Assembly (NCBI GenBank): GCA_902618535.1
Contig: CACNAV010000003.1
Span: forward strand, 62,001 to 126,000
Direction: 5' to 3'
Length of the DNA: 64,000 nucleotides
DNA from: an uncultured Alphaproteobacteria bacterium
GTDB taxonomy: Bacteria; Pseudomonadota; Alphaproteobacteria; Methylaequorales; Methylaequoraceae
Shown: one piece after another, positions 39,060 through 48,335 of the stretch
How the letters are laid out: every line of letters begins with the position of its first letter
Position numbering within the stretch: position 1 is the stretch's first letter
Notes under the pieces: generated by a model
Told to the model about the DNA's origin: nothing
What the model saw: only the letters and a program-made list of their open reading frames with translations
Database searches by the model: none
Program-made: the position numbers and the translations under genes

Positions 39060-39746
39060 ATGGAAAATAAACCACACATATTGTGTGTTGACGATGATGA
39101 CAAAATAAGAGAGTTACTTAAAGTTTTTTTAAGAAAAAATAACTTTTATGTTTCAACTGCGCAAAATGTTGATAAAGCAAACAAACTACTAAACTTATTT
39201 AGTTTTGACATTATAGTACTAGATATAATGATGCCTAAAATAAGTGGAACTGAGTTTCTCAATAACTTTAGAAAAGAAAATGTTAACACTCCTGTAATAA
39301 TGTTGACTGCTAATAGTCAGTTAAATATTAAAACTAAATCCTACAATCTTGGTTGTGATGATTATTTAAGCAAACCATTCGAGCCACTGGAACTCATCTT
39401 AAGAATAAAAAAACTTCTAAATCCACGCATCAATAACGTAAAAGTTGATAAAAAATATTATTTTGGAGATTTTATTTATGAGTCAAATACAAAAAAGTTA
39501 AACAAAAATAATAAACTTATAAAATTGACAACTAATGAGGAGTATCTTTTAGAAATTCTAATTAAAAATATCAATAAAGAAATTTCAAGAGAATACATTG
39601 GTAAAAAGCTTAACGTTGATAGCAATTTACGCTCTGTTGATGTTATTGTTGCAAGACTTAGAAAAAAAATAACTTCTAACTCCGAGTCATCATTTCTCAA
39701 AACAGTTAGGGGTAAAGGTTATATGCTAATAAGTGAGTATGAATAA
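39060..39746 (+). CDS. OmpR-family response regulator
   Basis: Two-component DNA-binding regulator. The receiver domain (1-120) has the acidic pocket CVDDDDK, phospho-acceptor D55 in VLDIMMP, T in MLTAN and K in DYLSKPF. The C-terminal winged helix (about 135-225) ends with the usual SVDVIVARLRKKI and TVRGKGYML. In many alphaproteobacteria an OmpR/PetR-like regulator follows ilvE and a MarR-like gene; here no MarR gene is present. Its cognate kinase is the next gene (8-bp overlap). The target genes cannot be told from sequence. Confidence 0.92.
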   Translation: MENKPHILCVDDDDKIRELLKVFLRKNNFYVSTAQNVDKANKLLNLFSFDIIVLDIMMPKISGTEFLNNFRKENVNTPVIMLTANSQLNIKTKSYNLGCDDYLSKPFEPLELILRIKKLLNPRINNVKVDKKYYFGDFIYESNTKKLNKNNKLIKLTTNEEYLLEILIKNINKEISREYIGKKLNVDSNLRSVDVIVARLRKKITSNSESSFLKTVRGKGYMLISEYE

Positions 39747-41019
39747 ATTTCTTAAAAAATTTACTCCAAAAAAAATCTTACCTAGATTACTTCTAATTTT
39801 TCTATTACCTTTAATTTTAACTCAATCCTTACTAATTTTTTTATTTTATGACCGTCATTGGGAAAAAATAATTACAAGATTTTCTAATATTGCAAGTAAT
39901 CAAATAGACTTTTTAATTTCTGAAGATAAAAAGAATGGTTACTTAGCAGCGCAAAATTCTGCAATAAAGCTTAATCTAAAGTTTTTAAAAGTAAGAAATT
40001 ATGAAGATAAAATAAAACAAAAATTTTTTTTTGAAAGAAAAGTTGAAAGAAAAATTAAAAATAGACTAGGCGAAAGTTTTTTTTTATCTATAAAAGAAAA
40101 TGAAATTCATGTTTTAAAAGCAGAGAATGACAATTTCTACATAATAAAGTTTCCTAAAAAATATCTTCTTAGTGAAACACCACTTATACTTTTTCTATGG
40201 ATGATTTTTTCATCATTAATATTGACATTAATTGCATTTTTATTCTTAAGAATTCAAATTAGAGCTATTCAAAGATTGGCAAATTCTGCAAAAGAGTTTG
40301 GAGATGGAAAGAAAATAAAAAAATTTAAGCCAGAAGGAGCTATGGAGATTAGGCAGGCAGGAAACTCATTCATTCAAATGAAAAGAAGAATAAATAATTA
40401 TGTAGCACAGAGAACGAGTTTTCTAGCAGGTATTTCTCATGACCTTGGAACAATTCTAACAAGAATTAAATTAAGGTTGGAACTTATGCAGGATAATACA
40501 GAAAAAACGCAAATTAAAAGTGATCTCAAAACTATGGAAATGGTTTTGAAGGAATACCTTGATTATTCTGAAAAAATAAATTTACAAAGAATTTCATCGG
40601 TAAATATACTGAACTTAATTATTGAAGTGACAAACTCGTCTAGCGATCTTAAAAAGAAAACCAAGATTTTATGTAATAAAAATATTTTTTTTAAGACTGA
40701 TAAAAACTACCTATTTAGAATAATTTTTAATTTGTGTGAGAATGCATCAAAATATGGAGAAAATATTTTGATTAAGGCTAAGAAAAAGTCTAACTCTCTT
40801 TTGATAGACATAGAGGATGATGGACCTGGAATACCAAATAAATTTAAAAGAAAAGTTTTTAAACCATTTTTTAAAGTTGATGACTCAAGAAATTTAAACC
40901 AAGGAGGGTCCGGATTAGGTTTAAGTATTGCCAATGAATTAATAAAAAAACTTAAGGGAAAAATTTATCTTAAAGACTCCAAAAAAGAAAAGGGTACTAT
41001 TTTCACAATAAGTCTTTAG
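39739..41019 (+). CDS. EnvZ-like sensor histidine kinase
   Basis: Inner-membrane sensor kinase paired with the preceding regulator. One membrane helix near residues 15-38, a short periplasmic domain of about 110 residues, a second helix near 155-175, then HAMP, HisKA and HATPase_c domains. The phospho-histidine H234 lies in SHDLGTILTRI; the canonical H-box is SHDLRTPLTR, so the usual R/K and P are replaced by G and I. ATP-binding boxes are intact: NLCENASKYG (N), DDGPGIP (G1) and GGSGLGLSI (G2). I prefer the ATG at 39739; a GTG lies 6 bp upstream. It overlaps proC by 17 bp tail to tail. Confidence 0.9.
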   Translation: MNKFLKKFTPKKILPRLLLIFLLPLILTQSLLIFLFYDRHWEKIITRFSNIASNQIDFLISEDKKNGYLAAQNSAIKLNLKFLKVRNYEDKIKQKFFFERKVERKIKNRLGESFFLSIKENEIHVLKAENDNFYIIKFPKKYLLSETPLILFLWMIFSSLILTLIAFLFLRIQIRAIQRLANSAKEFGDGKKIKKFKPEGAMEIRQAGNSFIQMKRRINNYVAQRTSFLAGISHDLGTILTRIKLRLELMQDNTEKTQIKSDLKTMEMVLKEYLDYSEKINLQRISSVNILNLIIEVTNSSSDLKKKTKILCNKNIFFKTDKNYLFRIIFNLCENASKYGENILIKAKKKSNSLLIDIEDDGPGIPNKFKRKVFKPFFKVDDSRNLNQGGSGLGLSIANELIKKLKGKIYLKDSKKEKGTIFTISL

Positions 41020-41812
41020 AAATCTCTCGTGATCTTTTTTCAGCTTTGTATATTGCCTGGGAAATTAACAAACTTAAGTCATTATCTATGTTTAAAAAAT
41101 TTAAGGCCTTTTCAGTAGTACCATTTTTACTAGCAACTTTTTTGATTAGATCATTAAAATCATAACTTTTGTCAAGTATCTCTAATGTTCCATTAGCAAG
41201 AATAAGAACAAGCTCTTTTGACAGTTTTTTGTTGAAACCTTTTTTTATCAATATTTTAGAAAGTATACCCAAAAATAAACTCAAATATGCAGGACCTCCA
41301 CCAAAGAATGCAGTAAAAAAATCCATTTGATTTTCTTTTTTCAACCAAATAAACCGTCCGAAAAAAGAAAATTTTTTTTCTATCTTTTTTTTTTCAGAGA
41401 TACTTAGGTTATTAGAGAAAATTCCTGTTGTACTTTTATGAACTTTTAAAAGTAAGTTTGGCATTATTCTAATTACTTGAATTTCATGACTAAAAAAAGA
41501 TCGGATCTTTTTATCTTTTAATCCAGCTATAAATGAAATTATTTTTATTTTTTGCTTATTTTTATTTCCTAATATTCTTAAAACTGAGAGCACTTGCTGA
41601 GGTTTTATGCAAAGAAAAATATATTCAATTTTTTCAAGGGAAACCTCTTTTAAATTTTCTTTGACTTCAAAAAAATTTTTATAATTTTTTTTTATCTTGT
41701 TCAAAAGAATTTTATTTTTATCACAAATTAAGATTTTTTTTTTTTTTTTATAAAAGCCACTTATGATATTTTGGCCAAGGTTACCACATCCGATTATTAA
41801 TGACTTAGTCAT
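41003..41812 (-). CDS. proC: Pyrroline-5-carboxylate reductase ProC
   Basis: Last step of proline synthesis. NADPH motif IIGCGNLGQNII at the N-terminus, the CIKPQQV segment, SFIAGLKD, RIMPNLLLKV and the C-terminal FGGGPAYLSLFLG ... LVLILANGTLEIL helices of the dimerisation domain. 269 residues is typical. Near the N-terminus a run of 16 T on the plus strand (41734-41749) encodes five consecutive lysines. It overlaps the upstream YbjN gene by 4 bp; the ybjN-proC pair is conserved in alphaproteobacteria. Confidence 0.92.
   Translation of the reverse strand: MTKSLIIGCGNLGQNIISGFYKKKKKILICDKNKILLNKIKKNYKNFFEVKENLKEVSLEKIEYIFLCIKPQQVLSVLRILGNKNKQKIKIISFIAGLKDKKIRSFFSHEIQVIRIMPNLLLKVHKSTTGIFSNNLSISEKKKIEKKFSFFGRFIWLKKENQMDFFTAFFGGGPAYLSLFLGILSKILIKKGFNKKLSKELVLILANGTLEILDKSYDFNDLIKKVASKNGTTEKALNFLNIDNDLSLLISQAIYKAEKRSREISKDLL
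41734..41749. repeat. 16-base A/T homopolymer inside proC
   Basis: An unbroken run of 16 T on the plus strand (A on the coding strand) just after the NADPH-binding motif of proC. It encodes five lysines. It is among the longest homopolymers I see in the window and would be prone to replication or transcription slippage. Confidence 0.9.
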
Positions 41813-42312
41813 GCAATACCAGACGTATCTAGCAATGAATTTCTCAAGATTAATTTTTCATCATTTTTTTTTGACGATGAAACTAAAAAGATTGGAAAAA
41901 ATCTGTCAAACTCTTTAACAACTACACTCAAAAAGTTTTCTATTTGTTCTAACGTCATATAGTTTAGTCCTTTAGTAGAAACCTGATATCTAAAAAAAAT
42001 AGTTTTATGCTGAGAGCAATAGTGAAAATAGCCTAAGTCTATTTTTTCATTTATTGATGAAATAAGTGAGTAAACCTCTTTAGTAATTTTAGTCTTTTTT
42101 TTAAAATCATAACAAGCACTTAAATTAATTATTTTATTGGTTTCATTCCAAACAATTGCTATTTCATATTTAGACCATGATCCATTAAATTTTAATCCCA
42201 AATGGTCTGCAGAGTATCTTAAAGGTTCAACATCAAATTTATAAATATGATCCTCTATACAATCTATTGGGTTTGCATAAGATACTATTTTATTTTGACT
42301 AAAAAAATCCAC
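41809..42312 (-). CDS. YbjN-domain protein
   Basis: Soluble protein of 167 residues with the YbjN/type III secretion chaperone-like fold; the function is not known. The pattern is an N-terminal helix, then alternating strands (LGLKFNGSWSKYEIAIVW, IINLSACYDF) and helices (VYSLISSINEKIDLGYFHY ... MTLEQIENFLSVVVKEFDRFFPIF). It starts with GTG at 42312. It overlaps proC by 4 bp, and a YbjN gene beside proC is a recurrent alphaproteobacterial arrangement. The call rests on fold pattern and neighbourhood. Confidence 0.72.
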   Translation of the reverse strand: MDFFSQNKIVSYANPIDCIEDHIYKFDVEPLRYSADHLGLKFNGSWSKYEIAIVWNETNKIINLSACYDFKKKTKITKEVYSLISSINEKIDLGYFHYCSQHKTIFFRYQVSTKGLNYMTLEQIENFLSVVVKEFDRFFPIFLVSSSKKNDEKLILRNSLLDTSGIA

Positions 42313-42392
42313 GACATAATATTAGTATATAAATTGATTTTAAACAACAACAATTAGTAGCAAATTTTCTTTGACACACAATATATAGTAAA

Positions 42393-42581
42393 ATGCTTAA
42401 AGATTCTCTCATTATTTTTTTGTTATTTTTTTACTTTATAGTTTTCATTTTTTGGTTAATTTGGTTACATAGATCTTTAAGAAAAGGTACTAATAAAAAA
42501 AATATTTACTTATTTAATATTATTGGATTTGTTGTTGCCACATACGTTATCAGTTTTTTTGTTTTACGAGTACTTTCGTAA
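42393..42581 (+). CDS. Small two-helix membrane protein, function unknown
   Basis: 62 residues with two hydrophobic segments: about 5-25 (an F/I/L-rich run ending in WLIWLHRSLRKG) and about 41-61. The loop between them is basic, suggesting both ends face the periplasm. It lies 15 bp before hldD in the same direction, in the spot where some alphaproteobacteria carry other small genes. The codon pattern and clean spacing suggest a real gene, but I do not recognise a family. Confidence 0.55.
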   Translation: MLKDSLIIFLLFFYFIVFIFWLIWLHRSLRKGTNKKNIYLFNIIGFVVATYVISFFVLRVLS

Positions 42582-42596
42582 CTTAAGGTTCATGGT

Positions 42597-43553
42597 ATGA
42601 TAGTTGTTACTGGAGGAGCTGGATTTATTGGTTCTAACCTAATAAATTTTCTTGAAAGCCAAAATACTCAGGAAATAGTTTCTGTTGACTGGAATAATTA
42701 TGAAAATGCTCACTATTTCAAAAATAAAAATTTAAAGAAAGTTTCTCCCGATAATCTTGAATTATTTTTAAATAAAAATAATAAATCTATAAATTTAATA
42801 ATTCATCTTGGTGCTGTTACATCAACAACAGAAACAGATGCGAAATTAATAATAAATAATAATATTAATCTATCATTATTTATTTGGTCGTGGTGTGTCG
42901 AAAACAAAAAAAGATTAATCTATGCTTCCTCTGCAGCAACATACGGTGATGGTTCCAATAACTTTGATGATCAAGAAAAAAATAATTACCTTTCTAAATT
43001 AACACCCCTAAATTTATATGGGTGGTCTAAACATTTATTTGATAAATTTATAGTTAATCAAAAAAAAACCCCACCTCAATACGTTGGACTCAAGTTCTTT
43101 AATGTATATGGCCCGAATGAATTTCATAAATCTGAAATGAGAAGTATTGTGCTAAAGATTTTTCAGAAAGTTTCAAAAAATCAAACTGTTGAACTTTTTA
43201 GATCACATAACCCTCGGTATAAAGACGGCGAGCAAATGAGAGACTTTATATATGTTAAAGATGTTATAAATATTATAGAATGGTTCGTTGATAAAAAAGA
43301 TATAAATGGAATTTTTAATGTAGGAACTGGAAAACCAAGAAGCTTTTATGACATAGCTTGTTCGGTTTTTAAAAATTCAAATATGAAAAATAAAATTAAG
43401 TTCATCAACACCCCCAAAAATATAAGGGAACAATATCAATATTTCACAATGGCTAATATAAAAAAGCTAAGAAAAACAGGGTATAAAAAAAAATTTTTTT
43501 CATTAGAAGACGGAATTAGGGACTATATTAGAAATCACTTAATTGCAGACTGA
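42597..43553 (+). CDS. hldD: ADP-glyceromanno-heptose 6-epimerase HldD
   Basis: Extended SDR that makes ADP-L-glycero-D-manno-heptose for the LPS inner core. NADP motif VTGGAGFIGSNL, a VDWNNYENAHYF segment typical of HldD, HLGAVTSTTETD, ASSAATYGDG, the catalytic YGWSK and the family signature DGEQMRDFIYVKDV. 318 residues is standard. With lpxC it indicates heptose-containing LPS. It is followed by lgt 6 bp later; the two are not functionally related. Confidence 0.94.
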   Translation: MIVVTGGAGFIGSNLINFLESQNTQEIVSVDWNNYENAHYFKNKNLKKVSPDNLELFLNKNNKSINLIIHLGAVTSTTETDAKLIINNNINLSLFIWSWCVENKKRLIYASSAATYGDGSNNFDDQEKNNYLSKLTPLNLYGWSKHLFDKFIVNQKKTPPQYVGLKFFNVYGPNEFHKSEMRSIVLKIFQKVSKNQTVELFRSHNPRYKDGEQMRDFIYVKDVINIIEWFVDKKDINGIFNVGTGKPRSFYDIACSVFKNSNMKNKIKFINTPKNIREQYQYFTMANIKKLRKTGYKKKFFSLEDGIRDYIRNHLIAD

Positions 43554-43559
43554 TAAATT

Positions 43560-44333
43560 ATGATTTATGAACACAACCTAAATCCAGTAGCAGTTGAATT
43601 TTTTTCTTTACAAATTTATTGGTATTCTTTGGCTTATGTTGTCGGCTTTATTTTTTGTATTTATTACTCAAAATATTTAGTAAAAAAAAAATTATTGAAC
43701 CTAACAACATCTACAATCGATGATGTTATTACTTGGCTTATAATTGCTGTTTTGATTGGAGGTAGATTAGGATATGTTGTTTTCTATAACTTGGATTTTT
43801 ATTTAGAAAATCCACTTGAAATTATTAAAATTTGGCAAGGTGGCATGTCTTTTCATGGAGCTTTACTTGGGGTAATCCTTACAATAATTTTTTATTCAAA
43901 AGTTAAAAGAATTAAATTTAATGAACTGGCTAACTTGGTTGCGTATAGTTCACCAATAGGAATTTTTTTAGGTAGATTAGCAAACTTTGTTAACGCTGAA
44001 CTTGTAGGGAGACCAACTGATGGTACATGGGGTATATTGTATAAATCAGAGTTGTTAGCTAGACATCCTAGTCAAATTTACGAAGCAATCTTAGAAGGTT
44101 TAGTGATTTTTATAATTCTTAATATTTTTGTTAGAAGTAATATAAGAAATAAATTTAATGGATATGCTTTATTTTTAATATTTTATAGTTTTTTTAGATT
44201 TAATTTAGAGTTTTTTAGGGAACCAGACTCGCATATAGGGTTTATTATTAATAATATTTCAATGGGACAAGTTCTTACAGTGCCAATGTTAATTATTGGA
44301 CTAATTTTTTTAAGAAATGAAAAAAAACTCTAA
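43560..44333 (+). CDS. lgt: Prolipoprotein diacylglyceryl transferase Lgt
   Basis: Inner-membrane enzyme that attaches diacylglycerol to lipobox cysteines, for example of BamD. About seven membrane helices. Signature residues: GGRLGYVVFYN, the GGMSFHGALLG loop (family HGGLIG with one Gly replaced by Ala) and GRLANFVNAELVGRPTDGTWG carrying the essential arginine and asparagine. 257 residues is typical. It overlaps the next gene by 17 bp. Confidence 0.95.
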   Translation: MIYEHNLNPVAVEFFSLQIYWYSLAYVVGFIFCIYYSKYLVKKKLLNLTTSTIDDVITWLIIAVLIGGRLGYVVFYNLDFYLENPLEIIKIWQGGMSFHGALLGVILTIIFYSKVKRIKFNELANLVAYSSPIGIFLGRLANFVNAELVGRPTDGTWGILYKSELLARHPSQIYEAILEGLVIFIILNIFVRSNIRNKFNGYALFLIFYSFFRFNLEFFREPDSHIGFIINNISMGQVLTVPMLIIGLIFLRNEKKL

Positions 44334-45348
44334 AATATATAATATCTTTAAGAAAGGTGAGACACTTTCTTTAAGTAGATTTATTTTTCTTTGCCTTTAT
44401 GAAAAAAATCACGGATATTACCAAAAAAATAGAATAGGAACTGATTTCGTAACAGCACCAGAAATTAGTCAACTCTTTGGTGAATGTATTTCAATATTCA
44501 TAGCTTCTATTAATCAAAAAATTGGAAATATCAGGGATTTCTGTGAATTAGGTCCTGGAAATGGAACCCTGACAAAAGATTTATCAAAAAACCTTAATAA
44601 ATTAATAAAGGATAAACTAAATTTTTATTTATTTGAAAAATCAAATAGTCTTAAAACAAACATAAAAAAAATTGCAAATGACGTAAATATTTCACAACTT
44701 AAAAAGCTAACTTTTCCTCCAAGGCCAATCTTTTTTATAGCAAACGAATTTTTTGATGCTTTGCCAATAAATCAGTTTGAGAAGACATCGGACGGGTGGT
44801 TTGAAAGACGAGTTTGTTTAATTGACGATAAATTAAAACTGATCTTAAAAAAAAATACTTTCCTTAAATTTGAAAAAAATTATGGCAAAAATGGAGATAT
44901 AGATGAAGAATCACCATTCGCTAATCTGTACCTAAAAAGAATCTTTAATCATTTAAAAGAATTTGGAGGTGGTTTACTTATATTTGATTACGGTCCCTTA
45001 AAAAAAAAGAAGATTGACACCTTGCAATCAATATCTAAAAAGAAAAAAAGCTACTTTCTAGACAATCTTTATGACTCGGATATCACTTATCATGTAGATT
45101 TTGAAAAAATAAAGCAGCAAGCCATTAAATCAAATCTGCTTTTTCATGGACCTATCACACAAAAAAAATTTTTGTTTTTTAATGGAATAAATGAAAGGTT
45201 TATTAAATTATCAAAAAATTTACAATCTAAAAAACAACTTGAAATATTGAACTCTCAATTTATTAGACTAACTGATGCTAGAGGGATGGGAAGTCTGATA
45301 AAGTGCAATTTTATAACTAAAGAACAAATTAAATTAAACTTTTTCTAA
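44317..45348 (+). CDS. SAM-dependent methyltransferase, MidA/NDUFAF7 family
   Basis: DUF185-type methyltransferase; the mitochondrial homologue NDUFAF7 methylates an arginine of a complex I subunit. The family opening DFVTAPEISQLFGE is present, the SAM motif is CELGPGNGTLTKDL, and a FIANEFFDALPINQF segment follows. 343 residues is typical. It sits between lgt and pgeF, a conserved alphaproteobacterial run (lgt-midA-pgeF). It overlaps lgt by 17 bp and pgeF by 1 bp (TAATG). Confidence 0.9.
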   Translation: MKKNSKIYNIFKKGETLSLSRFIFLCLYEKNHGYYQKNRIGTDFVTAPEISQLFGECISIFIASINQKIGNIRDFCELGPGNGTLTKDLSKNLNKLIKDKLNFYLFEKSNSLKTNIKKIANDVNISQLKKLTFPPRPIFFIANEFFDALPINQFEKTSDGWFERRVCLIDDKLKLILKKNTFLKFEKNYGKNGDIDEESPFANLYLKRIFNHLKEFGGGLLIFDYGPLKKKKIDTLQSISKKKKSYFLDNLYDSDITYHVDFEKIKQQAIKSNLLFHGPITQKKFLFFNGINERFIKLSKNLQSKKQLEILNSQFIRLTDARGMGSLIKCNFITKEQIKLNFF

Positions 45349-46115
45349 TGTCCAAAAAAAATAAAATTATTTTTAATAAAAAGTTTAAATATTGCTTTTT
45401 TACGAGAAATGGTGGATTTAGTAAAAAAAACTTTAGTACTCTAAACTGTGCATATAATAAAGGAGATGAAGATAAAAATGTAAAAAAAAATAGGGAATAT
45501 GTTCATAAAAAATTTAGTATAAAAAAAAAAATAATTTTGATGAATCAGATTCACTCCAACAAAGTTATTTTTATTGATAAACCAAATGATCAAACTTTAA
45601 ATGGTGACGGGATTATTTCAAATAGAAAAGATTTAATTCTTGGTGTTTTGACTGCAGACTGTGCACCAATAGTAATTTTAGGAAAAAGATATTTTGGAAT
45701 TATCCATGCTGGATGGAAAGGAACTTTTTCAGGAATAATAGAAAATGCATTAAATTTTTTTTTAAAAAAGGGTGAGCGTAAAGAAGATATTTTTGTTGAC
45801 GTAGGTCCACACTTAAAAAAAGAATCATTTCAAGTAAAGAATGACTTTCTAATTAACTTTAAAAAGCAGGAGGTTAACTCGGATAAATACATTTCATCAA
45901 CAAAAAACAGCCTTTATTTTAATTTTAGTTTACTTATTACGGACAAAATAACTGAATGTGGAATACGTGATTTTAATATTTCTGAAATTGATACATATAA
46001 AAACTTTAAAGACTTTTACAGTTTTAGATACTATTATAAAAAAGGAATTAAAAATTGTGGTAGGCAAATCAGTTTAGTTAGTATAAAAGATAATAATGAA
46101 ATTGGTTTCGGGTAA
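45348..46115 (+). CDS. pgeF: PgeF/YfiH laccase-domain protein
   Basis: Family once called multicopper polyphenol oxidase; known members act as purine nucleoside phosphorylases/deaminases, and E. coli YfiH (PgeF) corrects misincorporated residues in peptidoglycan precursors. The zinc-site motifs are visible: [19 protein letters not shown] and IIHAGWKGT. The C-terminal [20 protein letters not shown] matches the usual F(F/Y)SyRr...tGR end. 255 residues is typical. It overlaps prs by 20 bp. Confidence 0.9.
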   Translation: MSKKNKIIFNKKFKYCFFTRNGGFSKKNFSTLNCAYNKGDEDKNVKKNREYVHKKFSIKKKIILMNQIHSNKVIFIDKPNDQTLNGDGIISNRKDLILGVLTADCAPIVILGKRYFGIIHAGWKGTFSGIIENALNFFLKKGERKEDIFVDVGPHLKKESFQVKNDFLINFKKQEVNSDKYISSTKNSLYFNFSLLITDKITECGIRDFNISEIDTYKNFKDFYSFRYYYKKGIKNCGRQISLVSIKDNNEIGFG

Positions 46116-47028
46116 TAGTAATAAACCTCTATCTGAGAATATAGCTAAATATCTGGGTGTCAAACTAGTTGATGCCACAATTAAAAAATTTCCAGATAAA
46201 GAAATTTTTGTTGAAATTCAAGAGAATGTAAGGGGTGAGGATGTTTTTGTAATTCAATCAACATCCTTTCCTGCCAACGACCACGTAATGGAATTGTTAA
46301 TTACTATTGATGCTCTTAAAAGAGGTTCGGCTAAAAGAATTGCTGCAATTATGCCTTATTATGGTTATGCAAGACAGGATAGAAAATCTGGACCCAGAAC
46401 GCCAATTTCAGCAAAATTACTTGCTAATTTAATTAGTACAGCCGGTGCAGATAGAGCGCTAATGGTCGATCTTCATGCTGGACAAATCCAAGGTTTTTTT
46501 GACATTCCAACAGACAACCTATTTGCCGCACCAGTTTTTATAGATGATATAAAAAAGAAATTTTCAGGAAAAGACTTTGTTATTATATCTCCTGATGTTG
46601 GTGGAGTAGTCAGAGCCCGAGCAATTGCAAAAAGAGTGGATTGTGACCTTGCTATTATTGATAAAAGAAGAGAAAAAGCGAGTGTCTCGGAAGTAATGAA
46701 TATTATTGGTGAAATTAAAAATAAACATTGTATTTTAATTGATGATATTTGTGATACAGCAGGAACATTAACAAATGCAGCAAAAGCACTAAAAGATAAG
46801 CGAGCAAAGTCTGTTTACGCATATATAACCCATGGCGTTTTGTCAGAGCCTGCCATTGAAAGAATTAATAATTCACCTATTGATAAAATGATAATAACTG
46901 ATAGTATTCTTGCTCGAGAGGATGTTAGTGCTTCTGCAAAAATTGAACAATTGTCGATAGCTCCACTTATAGGAGAGGCAATAGGCAGAATTACAGAAAA
47001 CAGATCTGTTTCGAGTTTATTCGCTTGA
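46096..47028 (+). CDS. prs: Ribose-phosphate pyrophosphokinase Prs
   Basis: Makes PRPP for purine, pyrimidine, histidine and tryptophan synthesis. N-terminus [47 protein letters not shown], the [18 protein letters not shown] signature, and the PRPP loop [12 protein letters not shown]. 310 residues is normal for the class I enzyme. The start lies within the 3' end of pgeF. Confidence 0.97.
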   Translation: MKLVSGNSNKPLSENIAKYLGVKLVDATIKKFPDKEIFVEIQENVRGEDVFVIQSTSFPANDHVMELLITIDALKRGSAKRIAAIMPYYGYARQDRKSGPRTPISAKLLANLISTAGADRALMVDLHAGQIQGFFDIPTDNLFAAPVFIDDIKKKFSGKDFVIISPDVGGVVRARAIAKRVDCDLAIIDKRREKASVSEVMNIIGEIKNKHCILIDDICDTAGTLTNAAKALKDKRAKSVYAYITHGVLSEPAIERINNSPIDKMIITDSILAREDVSASAKIEQLSIAPLIGEAIGRITENRSVSSLFA

Positions 47029-47039
47029 TAAGGGTAAAA

Positions 47040-47756
47040 ATGAGTCAGGATTCACAAATAATTGTCAACAAAAGAGAAAACAGTGGAACCGGAAGTTCCA
47101 GAAGCCTTAGAAAAGAAAAAAAAGTACCTGGGATAATTTATGGTGAAAAAAAAGATCCCATTGCTATCGTATTAGATGAAAAAACTCTAAAAATAAAAAT
47201 TAAAGATCCTACTTTTTTTTCCAAGCAATGTGAAGTTAAGTTCAATGATGAGGTTATAAATGTTTTACCCAAAGATTTACAGCTTCACCCTGTCAAAGAA
47301 AGTATTTTGCATATAGATTTTCTTAGAGTAGGAGAAAACACAACTGTAACGCTATTTGTACCAGTTAAATTTATAAATGAAAATAATTGCCCTGGCCTTA
47401 AACAAGGGGGAGTTTTAAATGTTGTCAGACGCGAAATTGAACTTATAACTTTGGTCTCAAAAATACCTGAATCACTTGAAGCAAACCTTGATGGATTAGA
47501 AATTGGTGACAGCATACATATTAGTTCAATAACTTTACAGGAGGGTGTCAAACCTACAATTTCTGATAGAGACTTTACCATTGCAACGATTGCACCACCA
47601 ACAGTCATGAAAGTTGAAGAAGAAAAGCCTGCTGAAGAAGCCGCAGAGGGTGATGAAAGTGCTGAAGCAAAAGCGAGTGCAGATGAAACCAAGCAGGAAG
47701 TAGCAAAAGAGCAAACCTCTGAAGAGAAAAAACCAGAAGACGGCGAAAAAAAATAA
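47040..47756 (+). CDS. rplY: 50S ribosomal protein L25 (TL5/CTC long form)
   Basis: Binds 5S rRNA. The N-terminal L25 domain (SRSLRKEKKVPGIIYGEKK ... LQLHPVKESILHIDFLRV) is followed by the TL5 C-terminal beta domain and an acidic Ala/Glu/Lys tail of about 40 residues. The ATG at 47040, preceded by AAGGG, is favoured; a TTG at 47025 would add five residues. Followed by pth 14 bp later, the usual rplY-pth pair. Confidence 0.95.
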   Translation: MSQDSQIIVNKRENSGTGSSRSLRKEKKVPGIIYGEKKDPIAIVLDEKTLKIKIKDPTFFSKQCEVKFNDEVINVLPKDLQLHPVKESILHIDFLRVGENTTVTLFVPVKFINENNCPGLKQGGVLNVVRREIELITLVSKIPESLEANLDGLEIGDSIHISSITLQEGVKPTISDRDFTIATIAPPTVMKVEEEKPAEEAAEGDESAEAKASADETKQEVAKEQTSEEKKPEDGEKK

Positions 47757-47770
47757 TGTTTTCTAATTAA

Positions 47771-48334
47771 ATGATTTTAATAACTGGACTTGGTAACCCT
47801 GGTAAAGAGTTCTTAAAAACAAGACATAATGTTGGTTTTGATATAGTTGATTCGATACATTCTGAGTTTAATTTTCCAGAATTTTCAGAAAAATTTGACT
47901 CCTTATACTCAAAAAAAACTTTATACGGCGAAATAATTGTGATTCAAAAACCAATGTCATATATGAATCTTAGTGGAGACCCGGTAAAAAAAATTTTCAA
48001 TTTTTTTAAAATTAATGATACTGAAAATATTTTTATTTTTCATGATGACTTAGACCTTGAGTTTTCTTCAATTAAAATTAAAAGGTCTGGAGGTCATGGG
48101 GGGCACAATGGTATCAAGAATATTATAGAACTAATAGGACCTAACTTTAATAGAATAAAATTAGGGATTAAAAACTCTTTTTATAAAGAAAGAAATATAG
48201 ATGCGGAAAAATTTGTTTTAGACAAATTTAATCTCGAAGAACTTAAAGTAATTGAAATCATTAAAAAAAAAATAATTCTTAATTTTAAAGATCTTATAAT
48301 AAAAGATTTTTCATCTTTTAAAAATAATTTTTAA
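47771..48334 (+). CDS. pth: Peptidyl-tRNA hydrolase Pth
   Basis: Releases peptides from dropped-off peptidyl-tRNAs. GLGNPGKEFLKTRHNVGFDIVD contains the catalytic His (RHN); KPMSYMNLSG, FHDDLDLEFSSIKIKRSGGHGGHNGIKNI and RIKLGI are all present. 187 residues is typical. It is followed one base later by ychF. Confidence 0.96.
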   Translation: MILITGLGNPGKEFLKTRHNVGFDIVDSIHSEFNFPEFSEKFDSLYSKKTLYGEIIVIQKPMSYMNLSGDPVKKIFNFFKINDTENIFIFHDDLDLEFSSIKIKRSGGHGGHNGIKNIIELIGPNFNRIKLGIKNSFYKERNIDAEKFVLDKFNLEELKVIEIIKKKIILNFKDLIIKDFSSFKNNF

Positions 48335-48335
48335 A

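Noticed and set aside
47285-47692. Minus-strand ORF opposite rplY
   Set aside because: Ser/Ala-rich shadow of the L25 beta domain and acidic tail; no start signal or family pattern.
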